Positions 30,648-41,671 of a DNA stretch of 64,000 nucleotides are shown here, piece by piece. The notes under the pieces are model-generated. The model worked only from the letters and a program-made list of their open reading frames with translations. It ran no database searches and had not been told where the DNA came from. The DNA lies in assembly GCA_009829735.1 (NCBI GenBank), contig CM020618.1, positions 20,197,346-20,261,345 on the forward strand, given 5' to 3'. How positions within the stretch are numbered: the stretch's first letter is position 1; every line of letters starts with the position of its first letter. The DNA is from Pyropia yezoensis (Eukaryota > Rhodophyta > Bangiophyceae > Bangiales > Bangiaceae). The translations under genes were made by a program, and so were the position numbers.

Positions 30648-33600
30648 TCACTTGCGCTTGCTCTGCTTGGCGGCGGCCTTACCCCCCCCCCCCCCCCCCC
30701 TGGCCCCCTCGCCCCCCCCCCCCGGCCCGTCGCGTTGAGCCCCGGCGCCGACACACGGGTGCCCGGCAGCAGCACGAGAACCGCCTCGGCCTCAGGGGCG
30801 GCGCGCATCGCGTCGCGCTCGGCGCGCCGCGGCGGGCGGTCCCGCTCGGCGGTGCGGAGGCAGTATCCCGCCGCGGCCTTGTACGCCTTGCCCCGCTTGA
30901 GCGGCCCCGGCAGCAGCTTGACCTTGTACGGCCACGCGGCGAGTGTCGGGTAGGGCGCCACGACCGCCACCGCGTGCGCGAGCGTATCCCCCCGGGCGGG
31001 GGTGGCGGTAAGGCGCGCAATTGACCGGGCGGTGGCGGCCTCGAGGGCGCGCAGCGCCGCGCGGCCCGTGGCGGTGGCCCGCTGGGGGGGAGCCGCCTCC
31101 CTCGCCGCCGCCTTGGCCGCCCGCCGCTCCCGGATGCGGACGGCGAGCGCCGCGCGCTCCGCGGCGGCCACCGCGTCTTCTGGGCTGACCGCCGCGCCGC
31201 CGCTGCCGCCGCCGCCCGCTGCGCCACCATCGGCCGACGCTGACGCCGCGGGTGCCACCGCCGCGGCGGCCGCCGCCGCTGTGACCGTCTCGTTGGGGTC
31301 GGGTGCGGCGGGCGCAAAGCCGGCCACCTCAGAGGAGCCTAGGACCGCCAGCGCGAGTGCCCGCTCCGTTTCATTCTGGTCCCCGTACTTTTGCCGCATC
31401 CGCCGGAGCTTGGTTCGCTTGCCACGGGGAATGACCGCGGGCGCAGCCGCCTTGGCACCAGCGGTGCCAATACTGCCACCACCGCCACTGCCGTCGCCAC
31501 CGCCGCCGACGCCGACGACCTTGTCCCCACCCGCCCCGCCGGCAGCCGCTACCTTCTTCTTCGCGCGCTTCTCCTTGGCGGCCTTGCCGCGGCTGCGGCG
31601 GCCGCCATCCTCCGTATCAGGTGCGTCAGCCGACCCAGAGGCCGCAGCAGTATCAATCGACGAAGCGCCAGCCCCAATGAGTACCGACGGGGAGCTGTCT
31701 GCGTCAGCCGCTCCACCGCCGCCAATATTACTCGTAGTCGTGTCAACAGGGGCCTTGTCTGCAACGGTGTCGTCGTCGTCGCCACCGTCTCCCTCTCTGG
31801 CAGGATGATTGTTGACACCTTCATCGGCTGCCCCAGCAGCGGCAGCGTCGCTGACATCCACGGCGTCTGCAGAACCATGCGCCCCCCCCCCGCCATCGTC
31901 CTCCTCCCCGTCGTCCGCACCAAATGACACCTCGGACGGAATGGACAGCGACGCACCCAGAGTCGTCGCTCCACCGCCGCCCCGCACCGCTCGCTCCCCC
32001 CGATGTGCGGCGGCGTCACCATCCCCGACACAGAACATAAACCCCATCCCCATAATCAGCGGCGCTGGTGGCAGCCACTGCTTCTCCCCACTGACAACGA
32101 CGCGCCCGCTGCCAGCGCTACCGCTGCCCTTACCACTCTTGCCGCCCGGCGAGGACACCCAAGATACTTGCGAGGCAGGCACCCACCACGCGGCAGGTAC
32201 GCCGGCGGTGAGGCCCCAGGCGGAAGATCGTGCGAGCGCAAATGTGCCTGCCGCGGCCAGCGTGGCAGGCGGCAGTGGCGGGTAGATGCCACCGTCGCCG
32301 TCACCGCCGTCAGGAGACTCGACAGCAGTCGCGGCACGCTCGCGCTCGGACGCGCGAGTACCGTCACCGTCGAGGTCCGCCTCGTCGTCATCGTCATCGT
32401 CGTCAAAGCCCGGCACAGCAGCTGCAGATGCCGACGCGGCTGCAGCAGTGGCGGCGGCTGCCCCGCTCGGGCCACCCCCCCCCGCTGTCGCGGCGGCCGC
32501 CTCGACGGCTGCAGCTTCTGCGCACGCGGAATACGCAGCTGCCATTACCGCAGGCCGCGCGTTTTTCACAACCACCGCCAGCGTCTTGTCTACGTCAGCA
32601 GATACGTACGCGTCTGCGGGTCCGAGGTAGGTACGAAGGAGCAGCTCCTCCTGGGCCGCGTCGCGGGCGGCCAGCACCAGTAGCCCATCAGATGAGAGGA
32701 ACCAGTTAAACTTTTCGTACCAGGCAGGCAAGCGCGAGGCCCGCACAGCAGCGGCGGTAGCAGCCGCAGCCGCTACAGTTGCCTCTGCATTGGCTTTCGC
32801 CGTCGCTGCCGCAAGAGTGCGCGCCGCCGCGGCCGACGCCGTGACTCGTTTAACCGACGCCACCTTGCGAGCAGAGAAGTGCGCGGCCGCGTTGGCACGG
32901 GCCGATTGCGCCAGGTTTACTGACACGAGCAGCAGCTTGCGGGTCTGCTTGCTGCGGCTGCCTCGGCGACCGCGGCCGTCACTGTCGTTGTCCTCATCTG
33001 ATGGCTCATCGTCATCAACATCATCGTCCTCGTCCTCGTCCGAGCCGTCCGCGTCCTCGTCAGCCTCTTCTCCCTCATCGTCGACGTCCGGCAGCATCAG
33101 CACAATCTCGTTGCGGTCCAGCTTGAGACTGTGGATGATCTGTGCCACCGGGTTGCCCGCCGCCTTCTCCTGCACAACCATCCCGCCCAGATCCTTCCAG
33201 TCCACCCCTCCAGCCAGTGCCAATCGTACGACTCCCATCGCCTCATCAGCTTCGTCGGCGGCTGCATCCAAGGCGCGCGCCCGCTTCTCGGCCGCCGCCG
33301 CGGCCGCATCCAGTGCGGTTACCCGGCCACGTAGTTCGCCGGTAAGCTTGTCCACCTTCTTACGCAGTGCAGCCTCCTTCTTGCCTGCGGCCTCCACCTG
33401 CCGCCGCTGCTCCACATCGGCGAAGTAGGCGTCCACGGCATCATCGAATCGTTCATGGACGGTCATGGGCGGCGCAACATCGTTGCCGCCAGTCGCGGCC
33501 GAAGCCGCGGCTGCCGCCACTCTCTGTGTGTACTGAGCAAGGAGGTAGGGGGAAAAGTCCGTGTATGCAGCACCGTCGCGGCCACCACCAAATAGGTAAC

Positions 33601-34933
33601 CACGAAGCGGAAGGCCGGCAACCTCCTCCCCAGCAAGAAGCCGCTCCACCTGTCGAACGCCTGCCAGTAGCGCGTCACCAGTCGCCGGTAGCACCTCCCT
33701 CGCGGCGCGCACCGACGCGTTGGGCGGGAGGCCAGCTGCAGCGAGCGCATGCTCAGCTAGCTGGGGACCAAGGCACAGCCGTCGCGCGAGGGCTTTGCGA
33801 GCGCCGAAGGGGGCGTCCTCGGCGTCTCCGGCGCCGGCTGCCTGCGCCGCTGCACGGCGTCGCTTGCGATCGGCGGCACGACGGGCGCGGTCCGACATCT
33901 TTGCACGGGCGGCCTCCTCGGCAGCTGCGGCAGCAGCGACGACGGCCGGGTCTGGCGCGGCAGCCGTCTCAGCAGCATCGGTTGACGACGCCGGTGCCGG
34001 GGGCGCGGCGAGAGCCGACGTGATTACCTCGAGCGTCACTGGCGGCGCGTCGCGCGCGTGCGCAACCGGATAAGGGTGGTGGGGTCCAACAACCACAGGC
34101 GCTGGCGGCGGCCCCGGTGCACCCGGCACTGCGGGCGGGTTCACCGTGTAGGGCCGGAGAAGCGCGAGGATCGTCCGACCCCCGTCCGTGAGAATCACAT
34201 TGCCCGCCGAGTAGAGCTCCAAAATCAGCCGCGCAGCGGGTACCCCTGCCGCGGAAAAAACCAGCTCTACCACCCGGTCCCCGTCGCCAAGCACAGACAC
34301 GTCTGACAGGCGCAGAGTACGGAGGTGCTTGCGGAGCTTGAGGGTAAAGGCTGATGGCAGCGACGCCGTTTCCCGGCGGTAGCGAGTGGTGTGCAGGCGC
34401 GCACCCGACTCGACCAGAAGGGTGGTCTTCACCCAGCCACCCTCAGTGGTGGCCACCTCGGGAGCGGCAAGCGCAGCGGTGGCTGCCGCTGGAGGGTTAG
34501 AAACGGACACCTCCTCTTCCGCCACGTCTAGTTCGTCCCCTGCCCCAGACGACGCCTCCGCCGCCGCACTGTTACTCTCAGAAGCCGTTGGCAGTGGAGG
34601 CTCAGCACACCCTGCGCTCTCCTTATCACCCGATGACGGCGCCACAACGCCCGCGGCATCGTAGCGGGGCGGCACATTGAGCTTGAACAGGTAGGTGCGC
34701 GCGTTGACGTCGTAAATGTTGACGACTCGCCCGCCAGTGAGGCGTCGCCGAAGGCTGTGCGCTTGCGTTCTGATGTCTAGGACAGACATCCGCGTTTTCA
34801 CCGCGCCAGCGCCGGCGGGCTTGCGTGGCTTGGCGGTCTTGGTTTTACCGCCGTCTCGGGACGTAGAGGGCGCAGGTTCAGAAGTAGGGGGCGGGGCGAC
34901 AGAGGAAGCGGCGAGCACCGTCTCGTCTGCCAT
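30648..34933 (-). CDS. NEMF: NEMF/Rqc2 (Tae2) homologue, ribosome-associated quality control factor
   Basis: Binds 60S subunits carrying stalled nascent chains, recruits listerin and can add C-terminal (CAT) tails. The ATG at 34933 (CACCATGGCA) is preferred over the non-ATG extension to 34981. The NFACT-N domain starts MSVLDIRTQAHSLRRRL (about residue 49) with GRVVNIYDVNARTYLFKL and LLVESGARLHTTRY; Asp in LDIR and DR in GDGDRVVELVF match conserved catalytic-like positions. A coiled coil and DWKDLGGMVVQEKAAGNPVA follow, then a long acidic tract near residue 613 and NFACT-R (WFLSSDGLLVLAARDAAQEE near 740). The C-terminal domain has AAWPYKVKLLPGPLKRGKAY and VSAPGLNATG. The called frame runs on to 30623. 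However, after a 19-C plus-strand run (30682-30700) another frame ends in KQSKRK at 30648, which matches the basic family C-terminus, so that stop is used. At about 1,420 aa it is longer than human NEMF (1,076 aa) through Ala/Gly/Ser insertions. Confidence 0.9.
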
Positions 34934-35448
34934 GGTGCCACGACACTGACGCTCGTGCTCCTGCCACCTGAGGAGCCTCAATCAAGCGCAACCAATCCGC
35001 GGAAGCCACCGACGAGACGTTGATGGTGTTGTCGATGCCTGAACGAGACCCCGAGAACACGATGGGCTCCGCTCGCCCGAGTGTGTGCAGCAACGACCCG
35101 ACGCCTCCACGACCGCGGCCTACAGCGTTGAATGACGGAGCAGTTGTCGAGCCATCATCGCTTGAACACGTACTTGTGGGAATCGTTCACACTATCGAAT
35201 TTCTTCGGCTGACCTTGCCGTCGCTGGCACTGTAAGAATAGTCTTGTGTCTTGCCGTCCGAACAGCTGCGTGCAGCAGCGCACAGCAAGTGGGTTGGCCG
35301 AGGGACGGGCTTTCTGCGCCCCGGGCTGTGGGATAGCCAGCTACTCTCTTGGCTGCAAGTTGTTCACAGCACGCGCCCCTCGCGTTACCTCGGGGATGCC
35401 CACGGTTGTGGGCGACCAGAGCTCTGCTGCTTCCCGTCGGCTCTCGAC
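34934..35448. promoter_or_regulatory. Shared promoter region between NEMF (-) and the BSD-domain gene (+)
   Basis: A head-to-head interval of 515 bp. About 35140-35250 is AT-richer (TCACACTATCGAATTTCTTC). No defined element can be named. Confidence 0.4.
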
Positions 35449-37617
35449 ATGACGGACCCGACCGAGGCGGTTGCGGTCGCGCCAGGCGCGACTGATGACG
35501 CAGCGATAGCTGTAGCGGGTGCTGCCGACGGCGCTATGCCCGCTGCCGTCCCACCTTCCTCTGCACTTGGAGTCGGTGCGCACAAGGGTTCTATCGACGG
35601 TGGCAACGCCGGTGGCGTGTCTGGTGGCACAGCCCCCTCTACCACCCCGCTCGTCCCCGTGGAAGCGGTGGCGACGGCGTCGGTGTCGCATGTGGGTGGG
35701 GGGGCAGCGGGACGGGGGGCTGACCCGCCAGGCGTGTTAACGGAACAAGCAGTTGCGGATGAAAGAGTGGGACGGGAAGAGGGGAGGGCGCTTCTCGACG
35801 GTGGTACCATCGAGGCGGACGCTGCCGGCTCGGGGACCGGTGCTGCCGCCGTTGATGCGGACGGCCCCGACGGCGGCACAGACGGGGAGGGTGGCCAACG
35901 TGTCACGGCCACTGACGCTTCGGGTGGCAGCGGCACAGGTGGCGACGACGATGCCGTTTTTCCTTCATTTTCAGAACTCCGGGGCGCCGTCGAGGACCTG
36001 GATGCCGGCCTGGACGACGCCATTGGCGCTGCCGCCAGTAGCTTGTGGTCTCTGGCCGCCACCACTGCTGGTCGGATCGGTGCGTCGGCACCCCCGTCAA
36101 CGCGGTCGGTTGTGTCTGGTTGGTCCTCGCACCTACCTGCAGTGCCGACGCAAGAGACGCTGGTCAACTTTACTAGCTCCGTGCGGGGAGCTCTTGCTGA
36201 ATCGCCGTTGCCCTTGGGAAAGGTGGCTTGGCCTAGTCGGGGGAATGCGGGGGATGGTGCTGGTGGTGACCGCAATGGCAGTGCCGTTGACGTTGGCGTT
36301 GGCGGTGACGGTGGTGGGGAGGGTTTGAATGGGGGAGCGAAGGGGGGCGATGATGCTGCGGCTGCGGCTGATGACAGCGGTGGGGGCGAGGACGGCGGCG
36401 GGGGTGGGCGGCCGTCGGTCGCAGCACCCGATGCAGAGGCGACGGAGCTGAATCGGTCCTCCCGGGCGGCGGTTTTGGCGAGCTCTGGAGCCGTGGCGGT
36501 CGGCGAGTTGGCTCCCATTTATGATGTAGAGGCTAGCCCTGGCGGTGACGCAGGCGGTGGGAGGGACAACGGCGCCTGGGCGGCCGCCCCCGCTGTCGGC
36601 GACGTGGCGGTGACGCCCGCGGCGGTTGCCGCAGCGGCGGCTGGGGAGATATCGCGCGTTTCCCAGTCGCTTGCCGGTCTATCCAACACCTTGGGCGTGC
36701 GAGCGGCGGGCCTATGGGGCAACATTGCGGCGTGGGTTCCCGCTGACGATGAGGGCGAGGCTGACGACGGAGACGGTGCCCCTTCCGCCAACGCGGCACC
36801 CCTCACCCGCTTCCAACAGCGCGTGGCAGCTATTCAGGGTGACCCCTCCACATACACCTCACCCCCGCCTGGCGGCGACGCGACGGTGTCGGCTTGGAAA
36901 GCGGCGGAGAAGTGGTCTCTAGACGACCACGAGGACGAGGCGGTGGGGGTGCTGGACATGTTCCCGAGCGTTGCTGCCGTGTACGAGGAGAAGGTGCCTG
37001 GGGAGATTGCGGAGGAGGTGTTTTGGGCGCGCCTTTTTTATCGCCTCTCCCGGCTTGCCGCGGACGAGCGGCGGCGGGTAGCGCTGCTGGACGGAGCCGG
37101 GGGGGGTGGGAAGGGTGTGGCCGGTGCGGGCGGGCAAGATGGCGCGGACGACGACGAGCTGGCCTGGTCGGATGATGAGGAGGAGGAGGAGACAAAGGGG
37201 GGGGAGGCGGGGGGTACGAACGACGCTCCAGGTACCGGCGCGCGTGTGACAATGACTGCCTTGGCCGTTGAGGGAGGCGCTGATCCAGCGGCCGCTACGG
37301 ATGCTGCGACTCCGGCCGGCTCGGGCGGCGGCGGCGGCGAAGTGCTCGCGACGCCGTCGGTGTCGGCCGCTGCCGCAGCCGGTGATTCGCAGCCCACGCC
37401 GCCGGTGGTGGCGCCAGCCGCCGCCGCGAGTCGTACCGACGCACTCGCGTCGGTCTCTGCGGCGACCGCTTTGACGGCTGTGGATGGCAACCAGCCACCG
37501 CCGCCACCAGGGGTGACGGCTGCGCCTGGTGGAGCGGTCACTACCGCACTGCCGCCTACAGACGCCGATGACTCAAGAGATGGCTGGGACAATGATGACG
37601 ATGACGACTGGGAGTAG
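35449..37617 (+). CDS. BSD-domain protein with acidic C-terminus
   Basis: BSD domains occur in TFIIH p62, synapse-associated proteins and BSDC1-like proteins; the cellular role here is unknown. The ATG at 35449 (MTDPTEAVAV...) gives 722 aa; 66 upstream in-frame codons look like leader. The N-terminal ~170 residues are Gly/Ala-rich. Two amphipathic helical segments follow (DDAIGAAASSLWSLAATTAG and ISRVSQSLAGLSNTLGVRAA). The BSD domain lies at about 455-545: FQQRVAAIQGDPSTY, EVFWARLFYRLSRLAADE with the characteristic F-W and FYR pattern. The remainder is acidic/Ala-rich and ends DNDDDDDWE. The order of amphipathic helix, FxxR-I-D/Q-P-T-Y motif and BSD resembles plant BSD-domain and BSDC1 proteins. 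Intact frame, no intron. Confidence 0.82.
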   Translation: MTDPTEAVAVAPGATDDAAIAVAGAADGAMPAAVPPSSALGVGAHKGSIDGGNAGGVSGGTAPSTTPLVPVEAVATASVSHVGGGAAGRGADPPGVLTEQAVADERVGREEGRALLDGGTIEADAAGSGTGAAAVDADGPDGGTDGEGGQRVTATDASGGSGTGGDDDAVFPSFSELRGAVEDLDAGLDDAIGAAASSLWSLAATTAGRIGASAPPSTRSVVSGWSSHLPAVPTQETLVNFTSSVRGALAESPLPLGKVAWPSRGNAGDGAGGDRNGSAVDVGVGGDGGGEGLNGGAKGGDDAAAAADDSGGGEDGGGGGRPSVAAPDAEATELNRSSRAAVLASSGAVAVGELAPIYDVEASPGGDAGGGRDNGAWAAAPAVGDVAVTPAAVAAAAAGEISRVSQSLAGLSNTLGVRAAGLWGNIAAWVPADDEGEADDGDGAPSANAAPLTRFQQRVAAIQGDPSTYTSPPPGGDATVSAWKAAEKWSLDDHEDEAVGVLDMFPSVAAVYEEKVPGEIAEEVFWARLFYRLSRLAADERRRVALLDGAGGGGKGVAGAGGQDGADDDELAWSDDEEEEETKGGEAGGTNDAPGTGARVTMTALAVEGGADPAAATDAATPAGSGGGGGEVLATPSVSAAAAAGDSQPTPPVVAPAAAASRTDALASVSAATALTAVDGNQPPPPPGVTAAPGGAVTTALPPTDADDSRDGWDNDDDDDWE

Positions 37618-40600
37618 CAGTAGCATAGGCGTGGCAGATGCGTGAGTGGTTGGGGAGATGTATCTTTTTGGTGGGGGGGAGAGGGGGTGACGAACGTCGC
37701 AGCCCAGGGCGGCTAGGCGCTGGATAGTTGGGTGGTCCGCGCTGAGAAAATGTATGAGAGCAGGGTGTAGCGGTGACGATGGAACAGGAGCGGGGCGTAG
37801 CAGCGTCTTCGGTCATCACTGATTCCGTCCGTGTCGTGTGTCTATTGTTTTCTCGTCGTCTGGACCGTGTACGATTCTCTCTTGTCCCTCGCCACATGTG
37901 CTCGCCCCCTCCCTCTCAGCCGGTGCGACGCACGTACCGACGGTGCGTGCCCCCCCCCGCCTGTGCCACCCACGCGACGTTGCGTGGCGGCGGGGGCCAT
38001 CCGAGCGTGGACGGCCTCTTAGCAGCCAGGACTGCCCAGAGCGCCGTCGCTGTCTCCCCTGCCACCCCTGGCAGCGGACCCCCCCACCCTCCCGCCCCCG
38101 TGGAAGCGTGCCCGCAATTCACGGCGGGTGCGCCCAACCCAGCCTGCCTAGGACTCCCCCGCCCTTGGCAGCGCGATGGGGAAGCGGGCAGGGACACACG
38201 GCCAAGCCGCCACTCCGCCAGGCCATCCACGGCACCCGCGAAAAAGAAATCCTCGCCACCCCCGCCCCCGTGCGGCAAGCGCCTCCACGGCGGATTCCCG
38301 CCCTCCACGGCGGTGGCGCCCACGTATCGTGTCGCGGGCAGAGTTGCCGTCGCCTTGTGTGTTCGGCAGCACTGCCAGTGATAGAGTGAGAACAGCGAGA
38401 TGGGACACCTCGTCGATGAACGTGATACCTCGTCAAGGTCGACACAGTAGCGCGAGCGCGCCGTCTACTTGACCCCCCCCCATCGCCTCCCGCCACGCAT
38501 TGCGCTAGAGGAAGTCGTCCAACCCACAGCCAACAACTAGCAGCATCCTGGGACGCCCGCCGACACACGCGGATGCGGGTGATGGCACGGGGCGTCTGGC
38601 CCCCCCTTCTTGCATGACCCCATCGGCGTCGTGTCTCGCACCGACAGTGCTACGCAACGGTGCACGGCCACGAGCAGGCAGGCGCGAGCTGCGGTGGGCG
38701 TCGGCACGGCCAGCTGCTGATGCCACCGCCCCCCCCATGCGCCTGCTCGTTGTACACGACTCTGCGCGAGTCGTGGAGCGTTGTATGGCAGAGCGCTCGC
38801 CCCACGACGGCGGACACCACCATCAGTCAGTGTCGCGCTATACGTGCAACGCAGATCCCGGACGACTTGCAGAATCGCGACACTCCAGCAGCCCCTCCCC
38901 TCTCCCCGTGCAGCGTGCTCCTTCCACAAGACAGCCTCGGGGACATACAGTACAGTACATACTGTACATACAGTACAGCACACGATCCGGCCGCGTCGCC
39001 AGCCCTGCCAGCGCCTCGGCGGGGTGCCCCGTGGTCTACAAACGCCGAGTGGCTGCCCCTTTGGCAGCCCAACGGGATTGGCCGCCTCGTGTGGGTGGTG
39101 GGGGGGCCACCACCCACCCACGGCGGTGGCGGGTCGTCTGTCCGACAACGTGGCCGCCTGACGCTCCCCCGCGGCTGTGCCTCCTCCTGTCTGTCTCTGA
39201 CAAGGTCAATCTGCTTCTTCCCCAGCCCGACACGCCCGTCACTCACGTGACCTGAGTGGTTGCAAGCTGAAACACGACGGCCAACCATCCGCGGGTTGGG
39301 CAGCGCGCCACTTGCGAGCCGCATCCAGCGCAGACTACAGTTCAGTATCATTGGTGTGGGTGATACATAGATACAGTATGTATTCCGTGGCGGCACGGAT
39401 GGCGTGTAGTGTAGGACGGGCGGCCGAAGCTGCCTACGTGTATCACCAGTCCCTCCACACGAGTGGTGTGTGTTCAGATGGCGCACGCTCCGCGGGCGGG
39501 CGTGCCCCCGAGCCTACAGAGCGGCGAAGCCACGGCTCTGGCTGGGGGCTGCTCCCCGCGTCCACCCCTCCTATGGGCCGCGCGCCCGAGCGGACGTCTG
39601 TGCGCTGGCGCACCCCGCGCGGCGGCACGGGCGTCACTGTCATTTGCTGCAACCGCCTATCCCCTTGGGCGGGGCCCCTCCTCCGCCCACTACCACCGCT
39701 CGCCGGTGCTGCCCCCGCGCATCTTCCCTCGGCCCCAGTGATGGCATGATGTCCAGTTCACGAGGAAACCCACTCTGTCACTCCCGCACCCCCCCTTGTC
39801 TACTTTTTCTTGATGTCACCAGGCTGGGGAAGGGGGGGTCATGACAAAGAGGCGGGTGCACTACAACAAGAGTGCTACACCCACCTGTCATCGCCGCTGT
39901 TGGGGAAAACAATGCAGGAAGGGGTGCGGCCCGGGGGGGGGGACGGAGCGCCTCCCTGGGAAGGCCAGCCGCGGGGATGGGGGCGCTGTGTACTTGGTGC
40001 TGCAACACGGCTGCGCCGCCACGTCCCAGCGCACCACAGCCTGTCGTATGTGGCGGGGGTTTAACCGATAGTTAGGCAACGAGGAAGTCGCACGGGCCTG
40101 GGGGAGGGGGGGGGTGGCGCGCCTGCCAGCTGGACATCGCCCCACGCGTTCCTCCCGGCCAACCCGGTCATGCCTGGGCACCCGGCGGGCGCTGTTGACC
40201 CCCCCCCGCACAGCGGCGTGCTGACCGCGCCACCCGATCGGCCACCCCGACGGAGCGCTGGGGGGGTGAGCGGGCCGCGGGCCGCGGGTACAAAACTGAG
40301 AAAGGGCAACTCGCCGCGACGTCGCGGCGCAGCGGGCACGGCGCACCCGCCCCCCTCCTTCCCCCTGCCCGGACGTGTCCCCTCCCGTCGTCGTCGTCAA
40401 CACCCCTAACGCGATCGCCAGCACCAGTTGCTGCCGTGTCGTGGCGCCTCGACGGTTCGTCCCCCCCCTCTCCGCCGACGCGCTCCCCGTCGCCCAGTTG
40501 GCTTCCCACGCTGGAAGGCCCGCCCCCCCCCCCCCGCCGGGCGCTCTCCCCCCCGCCGCTCCGCCCGCCGTTGCCACCGCTGCTGCAACAACCGACGTGC

Positions 40601-40630
40601 GGCGGCCGCCTGCCCCCTCCGCCCCTCCCC
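37618..40630. other. 3-kb intergenic region without supportable genes
   Basis: Many overlapping ORFs exist on both strands, but none shows a domain. At 38945-38980 there is a dense cluster of TACAGTA/GTACTGTA motifs that together form an imperfect palindrome (CAGTACAGTACATACTGTAC). Around 39355-39385 a related AT-rich sequence occurs (GATACAGTATGTATTC). C- and G-runs lie at about 38472-38480 and 39939-39949. Confidence 0.4.
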
Positions 40631-41671
40631 ATGGACGTCCTCCGCAGCGGCCCGTCGCCGCTCCTCACTCGAGGCCGTATTGGCAGCCTGGCCGGCCTCA
40701 CCACCCGCTGCGGCAGCGTTGCCGACACGCTGCCCCCGCTGGTAGGCGTCGGTGGCAGCTGGGGTGGCGCCGTGGGAGGTGGGGGGGGTGCGCTGCTGCC
40801 GCTGCAGTTGCCGGAGCCGCCGCCCCTGCCGGCGCCACAGGAGCACAGCGGCGGCGCTGCCGCCGCCCCGGCGACCCCCGCCGCCGCGGTCGGACTCGTG
40901 TGCTTTAGGGTGGCAGAAACGCCGCCATGGCCGCGGCCGGCTACGCCGACCGTGCTCCCACTGGAGCAGGTGGCGCCACCGCCGCCGCCGCCATTATTGC
41001 ACGCGCAGTCGCTGCGGCTGCCATCTCTGTCGGGCGTGGAGCCCGCGTCCGGCATCGACGCAGCGGGGGCCTTTACCGCAGCTGCCACCCCCCCCCCGCC
41101 TCTGTCGCTCTCATCGCTTCCCGCGCCGTCGACGGCCGCCGGGGCGTCTTACTGGACCCCCACCGAAGTCAGCGTGGCGCCGTCCCCTCACACCCCCTCT
41201 TTCTATCCTAGCGAAACAGACGGCGGCGGCGTAGCCGTCTCCCTCCCCTCCTCCACCCCCTCCTCCCCGCCCAGAGTGCCTGCGTCCAAGACGAGGCGGC
41301 CGACCGACGCAAGCCGCCCCTACCGGTGTCCTTACCCCGGCTGCCACTCTGCGTCACGGTATCGGTCGAACGCTAAGGCGCACGCGCGGCTGCACTCGAC
41401 GGAGCGGCCTTTTGTGTGTCGGGTGGCGGGGTGCGGCAAGCGTTTCAAGTGGGCGTCATCCATGAGCTACCACCGCCGCCGCCATGAGGTGCTGGGGGTG
41501 GGGGTGGGTGGGGAGGGAGGGGCTGGGGGGCTTGGAGAGGTTGACAGCAGCGGCTTTGCTGGCCGAGAGCCGGCGCGGCGGGAAGGATCAGGGGGAGCGG
41601 GGGTCGGCAGTGAAGGTGTGGGGGGGGGCGGGGGGGGGACGTTGGGCGGGGTGGTGTGGACAAGCTTCTGA
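40631..41671 (+). CDS. Two-finger C2H2 zinc-finger protein, probable transcription factor
   Basis: Start ATG at 40631 (CCCCATGGACGTC), 346 aa; the frame is open upstream to 40436, but that part is Pro-rich and reads like leader sequence. The first ~225 residues are Pro/Ala/Ser-rich with no domain. A basic segment (SKTRRPTDASR) precedes two tandem C2H2 fingers at about 231-285: YRCPYPGCHSASRYRSNAKA with HARLH, and FVCRVAGCGKRFKWASSMSY with HRRRH. Both have C-x4-C-x12-H-x3-H spacing joined by a TGEKP-like linker (STERPF). The Gly-rich C-terminus has no motif. DNA binding is inferred from the fingers; targets are unknown. Confidence 0.78.
   Translation: MDVLRSGPSPLLTRGRIGSLAGLTTRCGSVADTLPPLVGVGGSWGGAVGGGGGALLPLQLPEPPPLPAPQEHSGGAAAAPATPAAAVGLVCFRVAETPPWPRPATPTVLPLEQVAPPPPPPLLHAQSLRLPSLSGVEPASGIDAAGAFTAAATPPPPLSLSSLPAPSTAAGASYWTPTEVSVAPSPHTPSFYPSETDGGGVAVSLPSSTPSSPPRVPASKTRRPTDASRPYRCPYPGCHSASRYRSNAKAHARLHSTERPFVCRVAGCGKRFKWASSMSYHRRRHEVLGVGVGGEGGAGGLGEVDSSGFAGREPARREGSGGAGVGSEGVGGGGGGTLGGVVWTSF

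Noticed and set aside
30682..30723. GGGGTAAGG after the G-run near the NEMF 3' end as a splice donor
   Set aside because: The codons directly after the run (ending KQSKRK, stop) already match the basic C-terminus expected for NEMF, so a homopolymer indel is simpler than a terminal intron.
35385..36518. 377-codon minus-strand ORF
   Set aside because: Antisense of the BSD-domain gene, with no independent evidence.
37773..39749. Numerous ORFs of 70-220 codons on both strands
   Set aside because: No domain, no composition consistent with local real genes, and extensive mutual overlap; treated as intergenic.
40168..41088. 306-codon minus-strand ORF
   Set aside because: Antisense to the N-terminal low-complexity part of the C2H2 zinc-finger gene.
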